Below are positions 14,243-24,700 of a stretch of 64,000 bases of DNA, piece by piece. Every line of letters begins with the position of its first letter. Position 1 is the stretch's first letter. This DNA is from Kryptolebias marmoratus. Its lineage: Eukaryota; Chordata; Actinopteri; Cyprinodontiformes; Rivulidae. The notes under the pieces were generated by a model. That model was not told where the DNA came from. It saw only the letters and a program-made list of their open reading frames with translations, and did no database searches. The position numbers and the translations under genes were made by a program. Location of the stretch: positions 15,257,466 through 15,321,465 of the forward strand of contig NC_051449.1 in assembly GCF_001649575.2 (NCBI RefSeq), read 5' to 3'.

Positions 14243-17208
14243 CGGAAAGAGAGGAGACGGGGAGGAGGGAGCAACAGGAAGGGAGGTTTCCTCCACAGAG
14301 GAGGGGGAGAGTGGGACCAAGAGCGAGGAGAGATTATGGTGGTGGCGCCTCTGTGTGTGTGTATGCATGTGTGTATTGCACACGTGTCTCAGGATATGCT
14401 GCTCACAGGAAGCAAACAGCTGCAAAAATCCATTTCCCCACACACACACGGAAATACAACCACACACAAGGCCGACTGCAGCAAACACAAAAGGCAAAAA
14501 GCACAGTGATATGAACAACACACACACACACACACAAAACCCCTATGATCAAGTACCCAATACACCGCTGTGTTCTCAAATGTCATGTACGCACACACTT
14601 ACGAACACACACACACTTCCCTTAGACTCCAAACACACATTTCCCCACCCACATGAAAAATAAACATTCACATGAAAAACACCCACACACAAAAACAAAT
14701 GCACAGAGTCTTGATCTCTCACACTCGCAGCATTGCTACCACATCAAAGCGCCTGTTTGATGGAGACTCACCTGTATGTGAGGCACTTTCTGTGGGGTAA
14801 GAGGGGGTGAGGAGAGAGGGTGGGAAGCGGGAGGTGCCCATGGGTGGGAGGCCTGGTTGGGGGGAGGGGGCGTGCTCTGCAGGTGGTGAGGGTGTGGGGG
14901 CAGATGCGTGTGCTGCGTTTGAGTGCTTTGGGTGGGTGGAGCTAGACCCTGGTTAGGGGCCGGAGCTCCATGTTGACCGATAGGTGGACCCTGGAAACCC
15001 ATAGGAGCAGGCTGCATAGGTTGCCCCCCTCGAGAGGCCTGTTGTTGGGTCTGGAGCAGACGCTGGTCTCCCCCCTGGGTGACTGGGGCTTCATGGGGCC
15101 CTGGGAAAAAAAAAAAAACAGCTTACATTTTACCTCCTAAAAGTTGGCCTGTTATGTTTGCTCTTACGGACAAAATCAGTTTAAGAATATAGACATTACT
15201 GAACATGACAGGCTCGCTTAAAGCAGCAATATGATTTCAAAGCTCCAGAAACGCTTTCAGTTGACAGGTTAAAAAGCAATAAAAATAATAATAGGCTCAC
15301 AGAGTTAGGAGGATCTTGCTTGAGGGCAACATCTCTGCCCCTGAGCAAAATCCCCCCAACTCTGCAGTGTGGAGGCTGAATCACCCTGTGCCAGAGAACT
15401 GACAGCACGAAAAGTTATTCTCTTTCAAATTTGTATATTGTTCCTAAATGTACTCCTATTCCCTCTTTAATAGGCACTGTCTTAACTAAATCAGTTTGAA
15501 CACATTCACAATGGAAGAACCATGTTCTCAACCATCTGTCTAATATAAAGTAACTCTCCTGGCTGTGTTTTGAATTTAGACACTACATTCAGGGTATGAG
15601 TAACAAATGTCAACATCCTTTTGTTAACATTTCTCTACACCACAGCTTCCTTAACTTTCCTTTTTGTGTCATCTACAGATTGATTTCACCTACTTTTGAA
15701 TGACCAGATTCTGACCAAATTGAAACCCACGAAAACCCAACACGGCCAGAGACTTCCTGCTGCTTACCTTGCTGTTGCTGCAGCCTATTCTGACCCATTT
15801 GAGGACCACGCTGCGCCCCCATGCCAGGATACATTTGGCCCGCACTGGGGGGCATGTTGTGGGGCTGCTGGTGTTGGGGGTGTGTGGCAGTTAGTGGGGC
15901 TTGGGGAGTTCTCTGTGCATGGGTCATAGAACTGGGTGGAGACTGCAGGGCTGTGTATCCTGCAACCTCTGAGGGCCCAGGTAGTCCTGCACTAGGGGGT
16001 CTGCCCTGTGGGGGAGGAGGAGTTGGGGTTCCCAAAACCCGCATGGGGGACATGGAAGGGGGGGAGGAGTAAGATCCCTGAGTTGGGGGGGCAAGGTGGG
16101 ACTGAGGCTGGTTTGGGGGCTGGGATATGTTCTGTGGGTGGTTGAGGGGGTGCATAGGCTGGCCCTGCTGCCCTGCCTGCTGCTGCATTGAGGCAGAGTG
16201 AGTCTGGTGTGGCGGTCCAGGTGGGTATCTCTGTCCCTGTTGGCCCGGTGATGCGCTCGCTGCCTGGCTGAACCTCTGGCCGAGCTGCCCTGATCCCATG
16301 GCCTGGGTCGTGTTAGCGCTGATGGCAGCATTAGCACCCTGGCCCATTCCAGGTCCCATGGCAGCATACTGGGCCTGATAGCCAGGGTACTGAGTACCCC
16401 CAAATGGTGCCATGCCCTGTTGATGCTGGTGGGGGTGTGGAGGTTGTCTGGAGGGGGAGTGTGGGTATCGAGGTGTGTGGCCCATATTGGGATAGCCCTG
16501 GGATTGTGGCTGAGGCTGGGGGTGTCTCATCTGGACTCCTCCCATCCCAACATGTCCTAAGTAGTGAGATGGGTCCTGAGCAGGAGGGGGCACCATACTT
16601 TGAGAAGGGTAGTGTTGGTTGATGCGAGCTGCACTTGATGTAGGTGGGCCTTGTATCCCCGCATAATTGCCTTGAGACATCTGGTAGCCTCCCATCTGGG
16701 TGGGGCCGCCTCCCGATGGTGCTGATGCCTGCTGATACACAGATCTGCTCTGCTGCTGCTGGGCCCAAACACCACCCCCACCCCCTCCTCCTCCCGCAGC
16801 GTCATTCTGGTACCCATGATGAGGGTTGCTAGAGTTGGCTGGGTTATAGTGGGAGGCCATGCCATTCATTGCTGTGTTAACATTCGGTGGCCCCTGGCTG
16901 GGACCATTCTGAGCCATCATTCGTCCTCCAGGTGCACCAGGTTGATCATAGCTGGAGTAGGGGCCGTGCTCGTACATTTGCCCCAACTTGGACTGCCCTG
17001 GTCCGGGCCCAGTGCCATGGAGCATGCCTTGGTGGAAACCCCTGTTTCCCTGGTGCTCGTGGTTCAGTGAAGAATTGGTCTGCTGGGTTAGAGGGTTGGC
17101 CTGACCAGGGGCTGGCTGCTGGGGAAAGCAGTCTCCTAAACCATCTAATCCATCTGAGAACAACCCTGCATCATCCCCAAATAAGCTCAACATCGCTGGG
17201 TCCGCCAT
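8696..17208 (-). CDS. chd7: chd7, 5' part of the gene (coding exons for residues 1 to about 750; continues past the left edge)
   Basis: CHD7 is a nuclear ATP-dependent chromatin remodeller of the CHD6-9 group that acts at enhancers; in humans its loss causes CHARGE syndrome (known biology). Three exons join in frame: 17208-15768, 15100-14772 and 9177-8696. The protein starts MADPAMLSLFGDD, close to the CHD7 start and unlike CHD8 or CHD9. It goes on through a Gln/Pro/Gly/His-rich disordered region with a Gly run at residues 139-146. It then reaches TPQKVPHIQ-HSPSD, which matches TPQKVPVHQ-HSPSE of human CHD7, and a basic block with a Lys run near 632-638 and PKEP/KTP repeats near 709-736. About 750 residues precede the last donor, so the chromodomains, SNF2 helicase, SANT-like and BRK domains are not in this window. 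The start ATG has G at -3 and +4. The neighbour rab2a supports the assignment. Confidence 0.93.
10617..10636. repeat. (CA)n microsatellite
   Basis: A perfect CA tract in a chd7 intron. Confidence 0.93.
10850..11130 (+). repeat. dispersed repeat family A, copy 2
   Basis: It has cattttggccaaaccttgta, atctgtaaaattggctgagt, ctgtggcggccatcttgcat, tgggttgactccatagttaa and gttgtagatgtaca in the same order as the other copies, ending near ccaacacagacaaacaaac. Confidence 0.7.
13221..13247. repeat. (GT)n microsatellite
   Basis: A perfect GT tract. It is bordered by CATAT on both sides and an alternating GCGCGC stretch to the left. Confidence 0.96.
14162..14242. repeat. (GA)n microsatellite, about 80 bp
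   Basis: It is a nearly pure GA tract with one interruption near its right end. It is a polypurine mirror repeat in chd7 intron between coding exons 3 and 4, about 0.5 kb from exon 3. Confidence 0.97.
14772..15100 (-). CDS. chd7: chd7 coding exon 3, residues 481-590
   Basis: The acceptor is a T-rich tract ending cccag|GG at 15101 and the donor is ACAG|GTGAG at 14771. The exon is 329 nt long and completes the phase-1 codon of the previous exon, ending in phase 0. It encodes a Pro/Gln/His-rich segment ending LTPQKVPHIQ, which aligns with the end of the large first coding exon of human CHD7 (NTPQKVPVHQ). In human the matching residues appear to be continuous with the preceding coding exon, so the upstream intron may be an extra one in this lineage. 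Confidence 0.9.
15101..15767 (-). other. chd7 intron splitting the large N-terminal coding region (667 bp)
   Basis: It has canonical GT-AG ends, with GTAAG at 15767 and a long T tract before cccag at 15101. Reading frames are closed across it, so it is a real intron and not coding sequence. No mobile-element signature is visible inside it. Confidence 0.85.
15768..17208 (-). CDS. chd7: chd7 coding exon 2 (first coding exon), residues 1-480
   Basis: The exon opens at the ATG (17208) and ends at 15768 with donor CAAG|GTAAG, leaving phase 1. Its 480 codons are rich in Gln, Pro, Gly, Ser and His. They include an acidic-hydrophobic start (LFGDDAGLFSDGLDGLGD), a Gly run at residues 139-146 followed by a short Gln run, and SYSSPPSMSPMRVLGTPTP, which parallels the ASPPPMSPMKAMSNPAGTP stretch of human CHD7. 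Reading through the donor meets a stop after about 31 codons, so splicing is required. The long open frames on the opposite strand and in other frames here are by-products of the GC-rich low-complexity composition. Confidence 0.93.
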
Positions 17209-17310
17209 GACTGGGAGGTGGGCCCACAGATGTGGTGTGTTGTGCAGTTCGGAGCTAATCAGATAGCTACTAATTTGAAGCTTTCAACTCCATGGTCCTC
17301 ATCAAGGTTG
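17209..17310 (-). other. chd7: chd7 5'UTR part of exon 2
   Basis: A pyrimidine-rich tract ending gactctccag|CAACC on the minus strand places an acceptor at 17311, so 102 nt of leader precede the ATG in this exon. It joins to an untranslated exon 1, probably in the CpG-rich block at 35-37 kb. The leader contains a short upstream reading frame. Confidence 0.65.
17270..17302 (-). promoter_or_regulatory. upstream ORF (10 codons) in the chd7 leader
   Basis: On the minus strand an ATG at 17302 opens MRTMELKASN and stops at TAG 17270, 61 nt before the chd7 start. No other ATG lies between the uORF stop and the main start. The second Met codon, in ACCATGG context, gives a stronger in-frame start (MELKASN). 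It could reduce or gate chd7 translation; this is inferred from position only. Confidence 0.5.
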
Positions 17311-20300
17311 CTGGAGAGTCAAAACAGATAAAATGTAGAGTTAGTGGATGTATAAAAAGAACTAATTTATACTTTAAAAATCAGGTTACTATACATTGAA
17401 CCATAAACAACTGACTTTAGTTAATCCATCAGTTCAGTAATTGTGCATAACTAACCAACACCTTTAGCAACAACTTTTTGAATGTCCTACAATGACAGGA
17501 CAACTAAAAAAAGAACTATGTACTCCACATCCTGTTCACTTTGTACAAATAAAAGTTTAGATAATGAACGGATGGATAACTAACAGAGGACTTGACACAA
17601 ATTTATCACAATTTAAAAGCATGATATTTGTCAGTAATAATAAATACACATTATTTCTGAAAAGCCCTTCGTTTGCTTCACGTTTAATCCAAACTTATGT
17701 GATCATTTTGGCAATCCTGTCAGTTGTTACAGAGATGTAAAAAACTGAACTTGCTAATCGGTTGTAAACACCGAGGAAAAAACACAAATGCAGTAAGAAC
17801 TGAAATAGAAAAACAACACCCTCTACATTCAAAGTCAGACACACACACATTTTGCATTAGCCCACCCCCAACTCCATTTTACAACCAAACAAAGGAACTT
17901 CTTTCTTTACCAACACACACTTGGAGTCATTGAGTGTGTGTTTTTATGAGTGTGTGTGTGTTAGAACAAAGGGCCGAGCAGATGCAGCTCTGTTTGAACA
18001 GCAGCAGCTGCCATCCAGCCAGAAATTAGCCAACCAACAGGGCAGAGAGACTTAACGTACACCAGTCAGTCAGACGGCAACCCATTCAAAAACTACTCAG
18101 GCAGTCCGGGCAGATGTTTGGAGACAAGGGAAACAGCCACCTGCCTTCTTCTTCTTCTTCTTTTTTTGAGTTTATGTGGGGGTTTTTTCTTTCTCCCCAA
18201 AGAGAATGCAAAAGCAAAATAAAAATGCATAAAGAGGGCGTACTTAAATCGGTAAGAAACTAGCTGTGTTTGTGTGTTAAATTTAGAAAGACTGATCTGA
18301 ATTTAATCGTCCTCCCCCTCACTGAGCGGCCAACGCAACACCCCATTCTGCAAGAGGGTGAGGGTAGGTGGATCTAAGCATGCCTCAATGAGTTTGTGTA
18401 GTGGAGAGCAGGACAGGGAGGAGGTGGGGGAGGTTTGCTTGTTGCTTCTATGCCGTGCAAAAACAACACCCGAGCCAAATTGCACCGCCACAGAGTTTCC
18501 CTCCCCCCTCCACCTCATTTCTTTCTTCCTCCACACTTCTCCCCTCCCTCCCACCATTTTTCCTCCGCCACTTCTGGGTTCATTACAGAGCCTGGCAGGT
18601 ATCAGGGACCAAACATTCATTATGTCCTCACACAAATATGCTTTTCAATACATATTTTGTGTCACTAAACCTATTTGCACCCCATAAATATCAGTCCTGT
18701 TAATTTATTGCCGTAGCATCAGTAAGTGGAACTGAAGTGGTGGATTTAGAGAGGAACTAGCAGCAGGCTAACAGCCGAGTTTCTGCCTCCAGTGCATTAA
18801 AGTCTCTCACCGACAAGACGTGGGTAACATCCAATGCGGCTCACATCTTTCTATACATTTTCCACACCCTACATGGCGGTGCATGTCATCGCTAGATTTT
18901 GTCAAAAATCATGACTTCACATAGAGCCGCTTCCTGCCACCAGACAGATGTTTTCTCTTCAGCTTTACTCAACTGGATAAAGCTAAAAGACCTGATTGGT
19001 CCATATGCCTGTCGTTCCTTCCACCATCTGCTCATGTCAAACTCTGAACACTAAAATCTACCTTCAGCACTGCAGAGTTCACACTTCTACAGTCGCTTGT
19101 TTGTGAAAATGGCAAGTTAAAAACGATGCTTCAAAATCGGGACGAATCATTTCTAAATGTACAAGAAGTATTATTGGGTTTTGTTAACAGACTCAGTCAG
19201 CACAAATGATTTCAAAGATTAGGCATTTATACAACTGTCTCGACTATGCTGCAAACGGTAAATGTGAACATTTAAGGCGAAAACAAAAATGCTAACTCAG
19301 AGGGCGATATTAAATCAGCATGACACAGGTATACAATTGGGTTTTGAGTCTTCCTGCAAGGAGATTTCACAACGCCTGTATAGAGCATCCACACTTGATG
19401 TGTAAATAAGATGAACACGCCTTTTTTACATCACTTCTGTCTGAACTATAAACACACTGTCAACACAACTTTAGTTTAATAAGGTCAGCACTTGCAAAGA
19501 CATCAAAGACACCTAAATTCATTTATTTAACATTAGATAAAAGCCGTACTGACACTGATGCAACTCCTCTGCAGATTTCATGTTTGCACTGACTAGATGC
19601 AAAGCACTGGAATAAGTTAAAGTTGCAAATGCAATGTTCATCCACAGTTTTGCAGTGGCTGGGTGCAAGTTCTGCTAAATCAGATTAATTTGTTTGAGAG
19701 AGTCTGTTTGTTTGAGAGAGTCAACTCTTGTACTTGATGTAGGCTTCCAAGGAGACTGAATTTCAGAGGCGTGCCCCACAATGCGACCTTAAAAACAGAT
19801 CCTAAAAGTCAGTAGTGAAACTGGCACGGCAGAATACAGACATTAAATTTATAACTTGATTTTCCACATGATATAAATATTCCTTCCTTTTATTCTCCCC
19901 CTTCCCTTCCAGGAGGTGGATGTGGATGGTAGGTGTTGTGTTGAAAAAAGCCCTCCCAACTAGAAAGCATCCAGGAAACAAACTAGGTGTGTCACTTTTT
20001 TTTAAAAGATGGTTGTGACTGTTACAATAATTTTTCAAATTCACTCATTCACTGCCCAGCCCTAAAGGGTAATAACTTTAGCAGATTTAAATTTATTTAT
20101 AATATGTATTAAAAAAGCAAAAAATGTTTAAAGCAGCAAAGTGTTGGAGAAACTGACCAGATTTTGTGAAAAGATGTCACCAAGGCAGCCCAGCAAGCTC
20201 AAAGTTTCCTTGAGTCACCTCTGCTGCCCTGTACAGCTGATCTGTCTGCAGCTGAGAGCTGCTCACAGAAACTAGGCTTTTTAAAGCTAATTTACACAAA

Positions 20301-20618
20301 ACAAACAGATCAAACTGCATACTTTCAGGTATTACTGATCAAATGACATTGTGGTTGCAAAATCAGCAGCTAACATTAACACGTACCCTCAACAAGCATT
20401 ATTTCAGTTGCTTTCGATAACATTTTTATCATCTAAACAGAAAAACAACTAAAACAATTTTAAAAATAATAAATTTACTGGAGGTCATTGTGAGAGGCAT
20501 GTGGGAAAAGCAGCACTTTCGGGGAATTTTACATTTTCCTGTGCGGTCGTGAAACCATCCACCCGTTCTGAATACCCACTGTGTGCTGTGCAGGGTTGAG
20601 AGGAGCTGAGCAGTCACA

Positions 20619-20898
20619 GGGTGAGAGGCGGGGTGCGCCCAGGACAGGCCGCCAGTCCGTCACAGCACCAACACAGAGACAATCATGCGCGCACAATCAT
20701 ACTTAAGGGCAATTTAGAGTCGCCGATTAACCAAATGCATGTTTTTGGACGGTGAAAGACACAGAGTACCCAGAGAAAAGCCGCACATGCGCAGGGAGAA
20801 GATGCAAACTCAACACAGGAAGGCTCCGGCCAAGTCTCAAATCCAGCACCTCCTCGCTGTGAGGTGACCGCTCTGACCACTGCACCGTCACGCCGCAA
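20619..20898 (-). repeat. teleost L2-type/SINE-like dispersed repeat, near full consensus
   Basis: Read on the minus strand it runs from GACGGTGCAGTGGTCAGAGC through CACCTCACAGCGAGGAGGT, GTGTTGAGTTTGCATCTTCT, AATCGGCGACTCTAAATTGC and GACTGGCGGCCTGTCC. This is the common fish repeat often seen in L2/SINE annotations. It is diverged from the remembered consensus, hence old. It lies in chd7 intron 1. Confidence 0.75.
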
Positions 20899-21452
20899 AC
20901 TGTTTAACAACAAAACCCTTCCATTATGTGCACTCATCACAAACCTCTTCTCCATTTTATTATTACGCTGACTGTATTCTTTAAGCGCTAGAGATAACAC
21001 TGCTTGGAGGACCAATGCTTAGCTGACAGCAAACACCGTCTATACAACTTTAAAGGGACAATCTGTGCGAATGACGGCATCCTGATGCTGCTGAACGCAT
21101 CAGTCCACCAGGAGTTGAGTAAACTTTCTGACTGGACTTTCTGATCAGGTGGACTGATGCATTGAGCAGCGTCAGCACCAACAACATGATTTACAGTCCA
21201 GCTGTGCAACACAAACGCACATACTGAGGAGAAACACAGACTTGGTTGAAGAAATGGTGACAAACTAAAAAGTGTCATACAAAAGCAAAGATGTTTAATG
21301 GTAGTTGATGTAGCTTCTTTCACACCAGTGTGACATTTTTGAGAAAGAGTTGTCTTATAGGCCTTAAAATTAATATACAACTATTCATTGTTTGGCTAGC
21401 CATTAGCCTAGCCTAGCCAGGAGAAACTTCTGCCATTTTCTTCATAATCTGT

Positions 21453-21717
21453 GCTAGGACTGCACAATACATCACAAAAATATAATCATTACAATATCAG
21501 TGATAAAGTAAGTAAGCCGTTATATATCAAACACTGTGCATTCATGTTCTGCCAATGAAATATTTGGTAAATCCAACGTACACTCACTGATACTAGCTAT
21601 TGATGAAACATCACTTAAAAAATGAGTAGACCATCCCTTTTACCAAGAGCAAATATTGGTAAAAACATAATTATTCGTAAAAAAATAAAACTTTTTAAGA
21701 CATATTGCCCAGTCCAA
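21453..21717. mobile_element. MITE-like element with imperfect terminal inverted repeats
   Basis: The left end reads aggactgcacaatacatca and the right end atattgcccagtccaac, whose complement is gttggactgggcaatat. Such gggctg(g)gcaatat ends mark a common fish MITE-type repeat. The interior is AT-rich. Confidence 0.5.
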
Positions 21718-24700
21718 CTTTGAAAAAACTTTGTAAATGACAGACAGCTTCAATGCACAACATCACCTTCACTACTTGGACCGTAAGCAAAACAGCAAAG
21801 TCCAAATTTTCCATAGTTTAAAATCACATCAGCTGAACTACTGGATTCTCCTCAAAAACTTGTTCACTTCCAGACTGACCACCATAGTACTAAACTCTAA
21901 TCAAAAACTGGTTTGGCAATAAATTGAAATACCTAGATGAAACCCTGGAATTAAAAAAAAGAAATCTAAAAATTTCAAATTGCAAAACAGAATTTATTTA
22001 TAATCTTTACTAAAGTTAAAGTCAAAATTTAGCTCAGGTTTGTTGCAGTTTATTAGCAAGGTTATAAAAGAGGGAAATAAAAGCACGTGGTTAAATTTTA
22101 TTATTTGATAAAAAGTTTATGTATAGGCAAAGCATGAAGCAAAATACTTTTGCATTGCAAACTTCTAAAATGTACAGAGTACACTACAGGACTTGGTGGA
22201 TTATGCTCCCCGAGGTTTTTTCTTTAATGCAGATTTTTATTCCACATTTAGATTGTTAAGAAATATCCTATGAAAACAAGCACCACAAACTTTCATAAAA
22301 GGTGTAACATTTAGGTATGAGTGAAGCAGCTGGTCTCGGTTTTAAAATCAGCCCTGACTGTATAAAACTTTCAGATACGTCAGATAATCCCATGATTCTT
22401 TAAACTAATGTGTTGTGTGATTTTACCAAATGTGAACTACACAGAGTTACGACAATATACCGGTGGCTTAGAAGTTGTATGTGGACAAAACAAGATGTAT
22501 AAAATCCTTACCAATCACCTTTCAGGACAACCAGCTTTACTGAACGACTAGAATAACCTTCCTGAGTTGAAATGAGAGCAAAGAACGATCCCTACTTGAA
22601 GTTGCTTTTGGTCGTTTTACACATGAATCAAATCAAGCAGCCGAGTTCCCCAATGATGTGTGCATTCACAATAAATCACAGAATCAAGAGCGGTGGGGTG
22701 TTTAACTGATGCTGAGGTATATCTGTGGAGAGTTACACATTAAATGTGAAGCAGGGATCGTCCTCAAAGTGCTGGTTTTAAAACAGCGGATGGACTTCTT
22801 GTCCACGTTGTTTTGCCTGCTGTCTAAATACTTCAAGGGGACGCGAGTAAAACGATTCGCCCGCTGCTTGGTAACAATTAAATCTTGGGCCCAGCTGGTC
22901 GCAAACACAATACATTATCACTTCATCGCACCATTGTGCCACTTTGCTGCTCCAGAGGTGTATCAGTGGATCAACTTCAAGCACCTGTTCTGCTTTTGGT
23001 TCCCTCACACATGACACCAGTGCAAGGAAGACAACATCTCAGCCTGGGTCGGACGTGTTGGGGTTAGAAGTCAGAGAAAGCAAAGAGCGCAAAACAAAAT
23101 CTGGAGAGCACAGAGCTAAGAATGAGTTAAGAACCTCTGCAGTTCGATTGGTATAATGGGATGCACAAGTTGTGCTCAGGTAGCTCTTCATAGTTGGAAA
23201 AATGACATAAGAGTGAACTGAAGTTATAGACCTATTCCAGTTGATAAATGTTATCAAACCTTAAGAAAATAAGCTGACTGACAGTACAGTGTGTTAAAAA
23301 CTGGGTAGAGTTAAACACTTCATTCAAATCTGATCTGCTACATTTATAAAATGTCTCCAGTTTGGCCGATGATTCAGGCAGAAATTCGGATTCAAGTTTA
23401 GAAGATTTGAAATTTCAATTCCTTTAGTCATAGGAAGTACATCTAATGACTGCGTTGCCAACACCGTTTATGAATTACACAATTATTTAGGGCGTGACAG
23501 GTAAGTAACATTTTAGCCTTTTTCAAATTGATGGAAGTAATACACTTTTGACTTCTACAAGAGAAACAACGCAAACCCTGCACAGTTTTACTTTAATTGA
23601 TCGAGTACTGGCTGCCATCACTCAAGCATCCTTCTTATAACTAAAAAAAGACAAACTGACTGCTAGATTGCGGTTATGAAAGCCAGTTTTATGCAATCCA
23701 ATCACTACAGGAAGAACAAAAAAAGTTTTGCCACGTGTTTGTGCGTGCGTGGCAGGTGAGAGTAATTGAGTGTAATTTCACATCCTTTGCAGTGAGCTAC
23801 TATGAAGGCAACTGATTTCCTGTCAGCTGTGTCAGAAGCGCACATTAGACCATGGGTTATACAATGCTAAATAAATGTAGCTATAAAAGCACTTACAGGC
23901 TATAGTGTGAGTGTGTGCACAGCTGCCTGAATGATTTAATCAGACCACAGCTTTAGTTAAAAGAAGGAAGGCGAGAGATTATTGGTTCTTCTCATGCTCC
24001 TAATTTTTTTTTGTCTGGCCTGTTAGCATGCCACAGGATCATGTTAATCTGCAGCTTGCTCGGCGCTGGCGTCTGCACTTCCCCTCTCTGCTGAGACGCA
24101 CTTCATCCTCTCTAAGAGTTGTCCATCTCAGTGAACCTGCTTCAGCCAGAAGAGCTGAGCCCTCCACTGTCTTCTGCTTTGTTCACCACATCCTCTGTCG
24201 TTTCAGCTTAAACTTGAGCTCGCTTTTTTTTTTATATTGGCAGTAAGCAGTCATATATGCTTGCGAACAAATGCACACTTTGCCGTCAGCGCCGACGGAG
24301 CTGAGTAAAACGGTCACCGAGACGCTTTATAGGTAAAATCTCAGGATGAGGCTTTTCTCTGCTCCACCTGCCACCAGAAGCACGTGGGGAGGAGAAATGA
24401 GGCCATATCCAATCTGAACACTACACACAGATCTTATTAAAGACACCCTGATTCAGGCCCAACTTTCTGCTCACGTGGTGACCAGCAATCTGGGACGTTT
24501 ACATATTATTTCACAGTATGTAATAGATAGAGGTCGGGATGACGAAGCAAACAATTTCTACGTTTGTAACTTATCTCAGGTGAATCAACCTGCTGTGTTG
24601 CATCTCCTCACCTCATTCTGCTGGACTGTGCAGCTCCCGTTTCATTTTCTTACTGGTACCATTCATACCGTTCACTGTAGCGCAGCTCCTTGAATTGAGT

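Larger units (their letters stand above)
9178..14771 (-). other. chd7 intron between coding exons 3 and 4
   Basis: This 5.6-kb intron is rich in microsatellites: CA/GT tracts at 10617-10636, 13105-13145 and 13221-13247, and a long GA tract at 14162-14242. It holds one dispersed-repeat copy (10850-11130). No further coding segment is visible. Confidence 0.7.

Noticed and set aside
14047..14533. ORFs encoding runs of Ser-Leu or Arg-Glu
   Set aside because: They are translations of the GA microsatellite.
15673..15767. Extension of the chd7 exon 2 frame past residue 480
   Set aside because: A consensus donor at 15768/15767 and an in-phase acceptor at 15101 give a far better match to CHD7. The extension is intronic.
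15696..17210. Multiple ORFs of 60-160 codons on the plus strand and in other minus frames over chd7 exon 2
   Set aside because: They are shadows of the GC-rich, stop-poor chd7 exon. The chd7 frame alone matches a known protein and has splice sites in phase.
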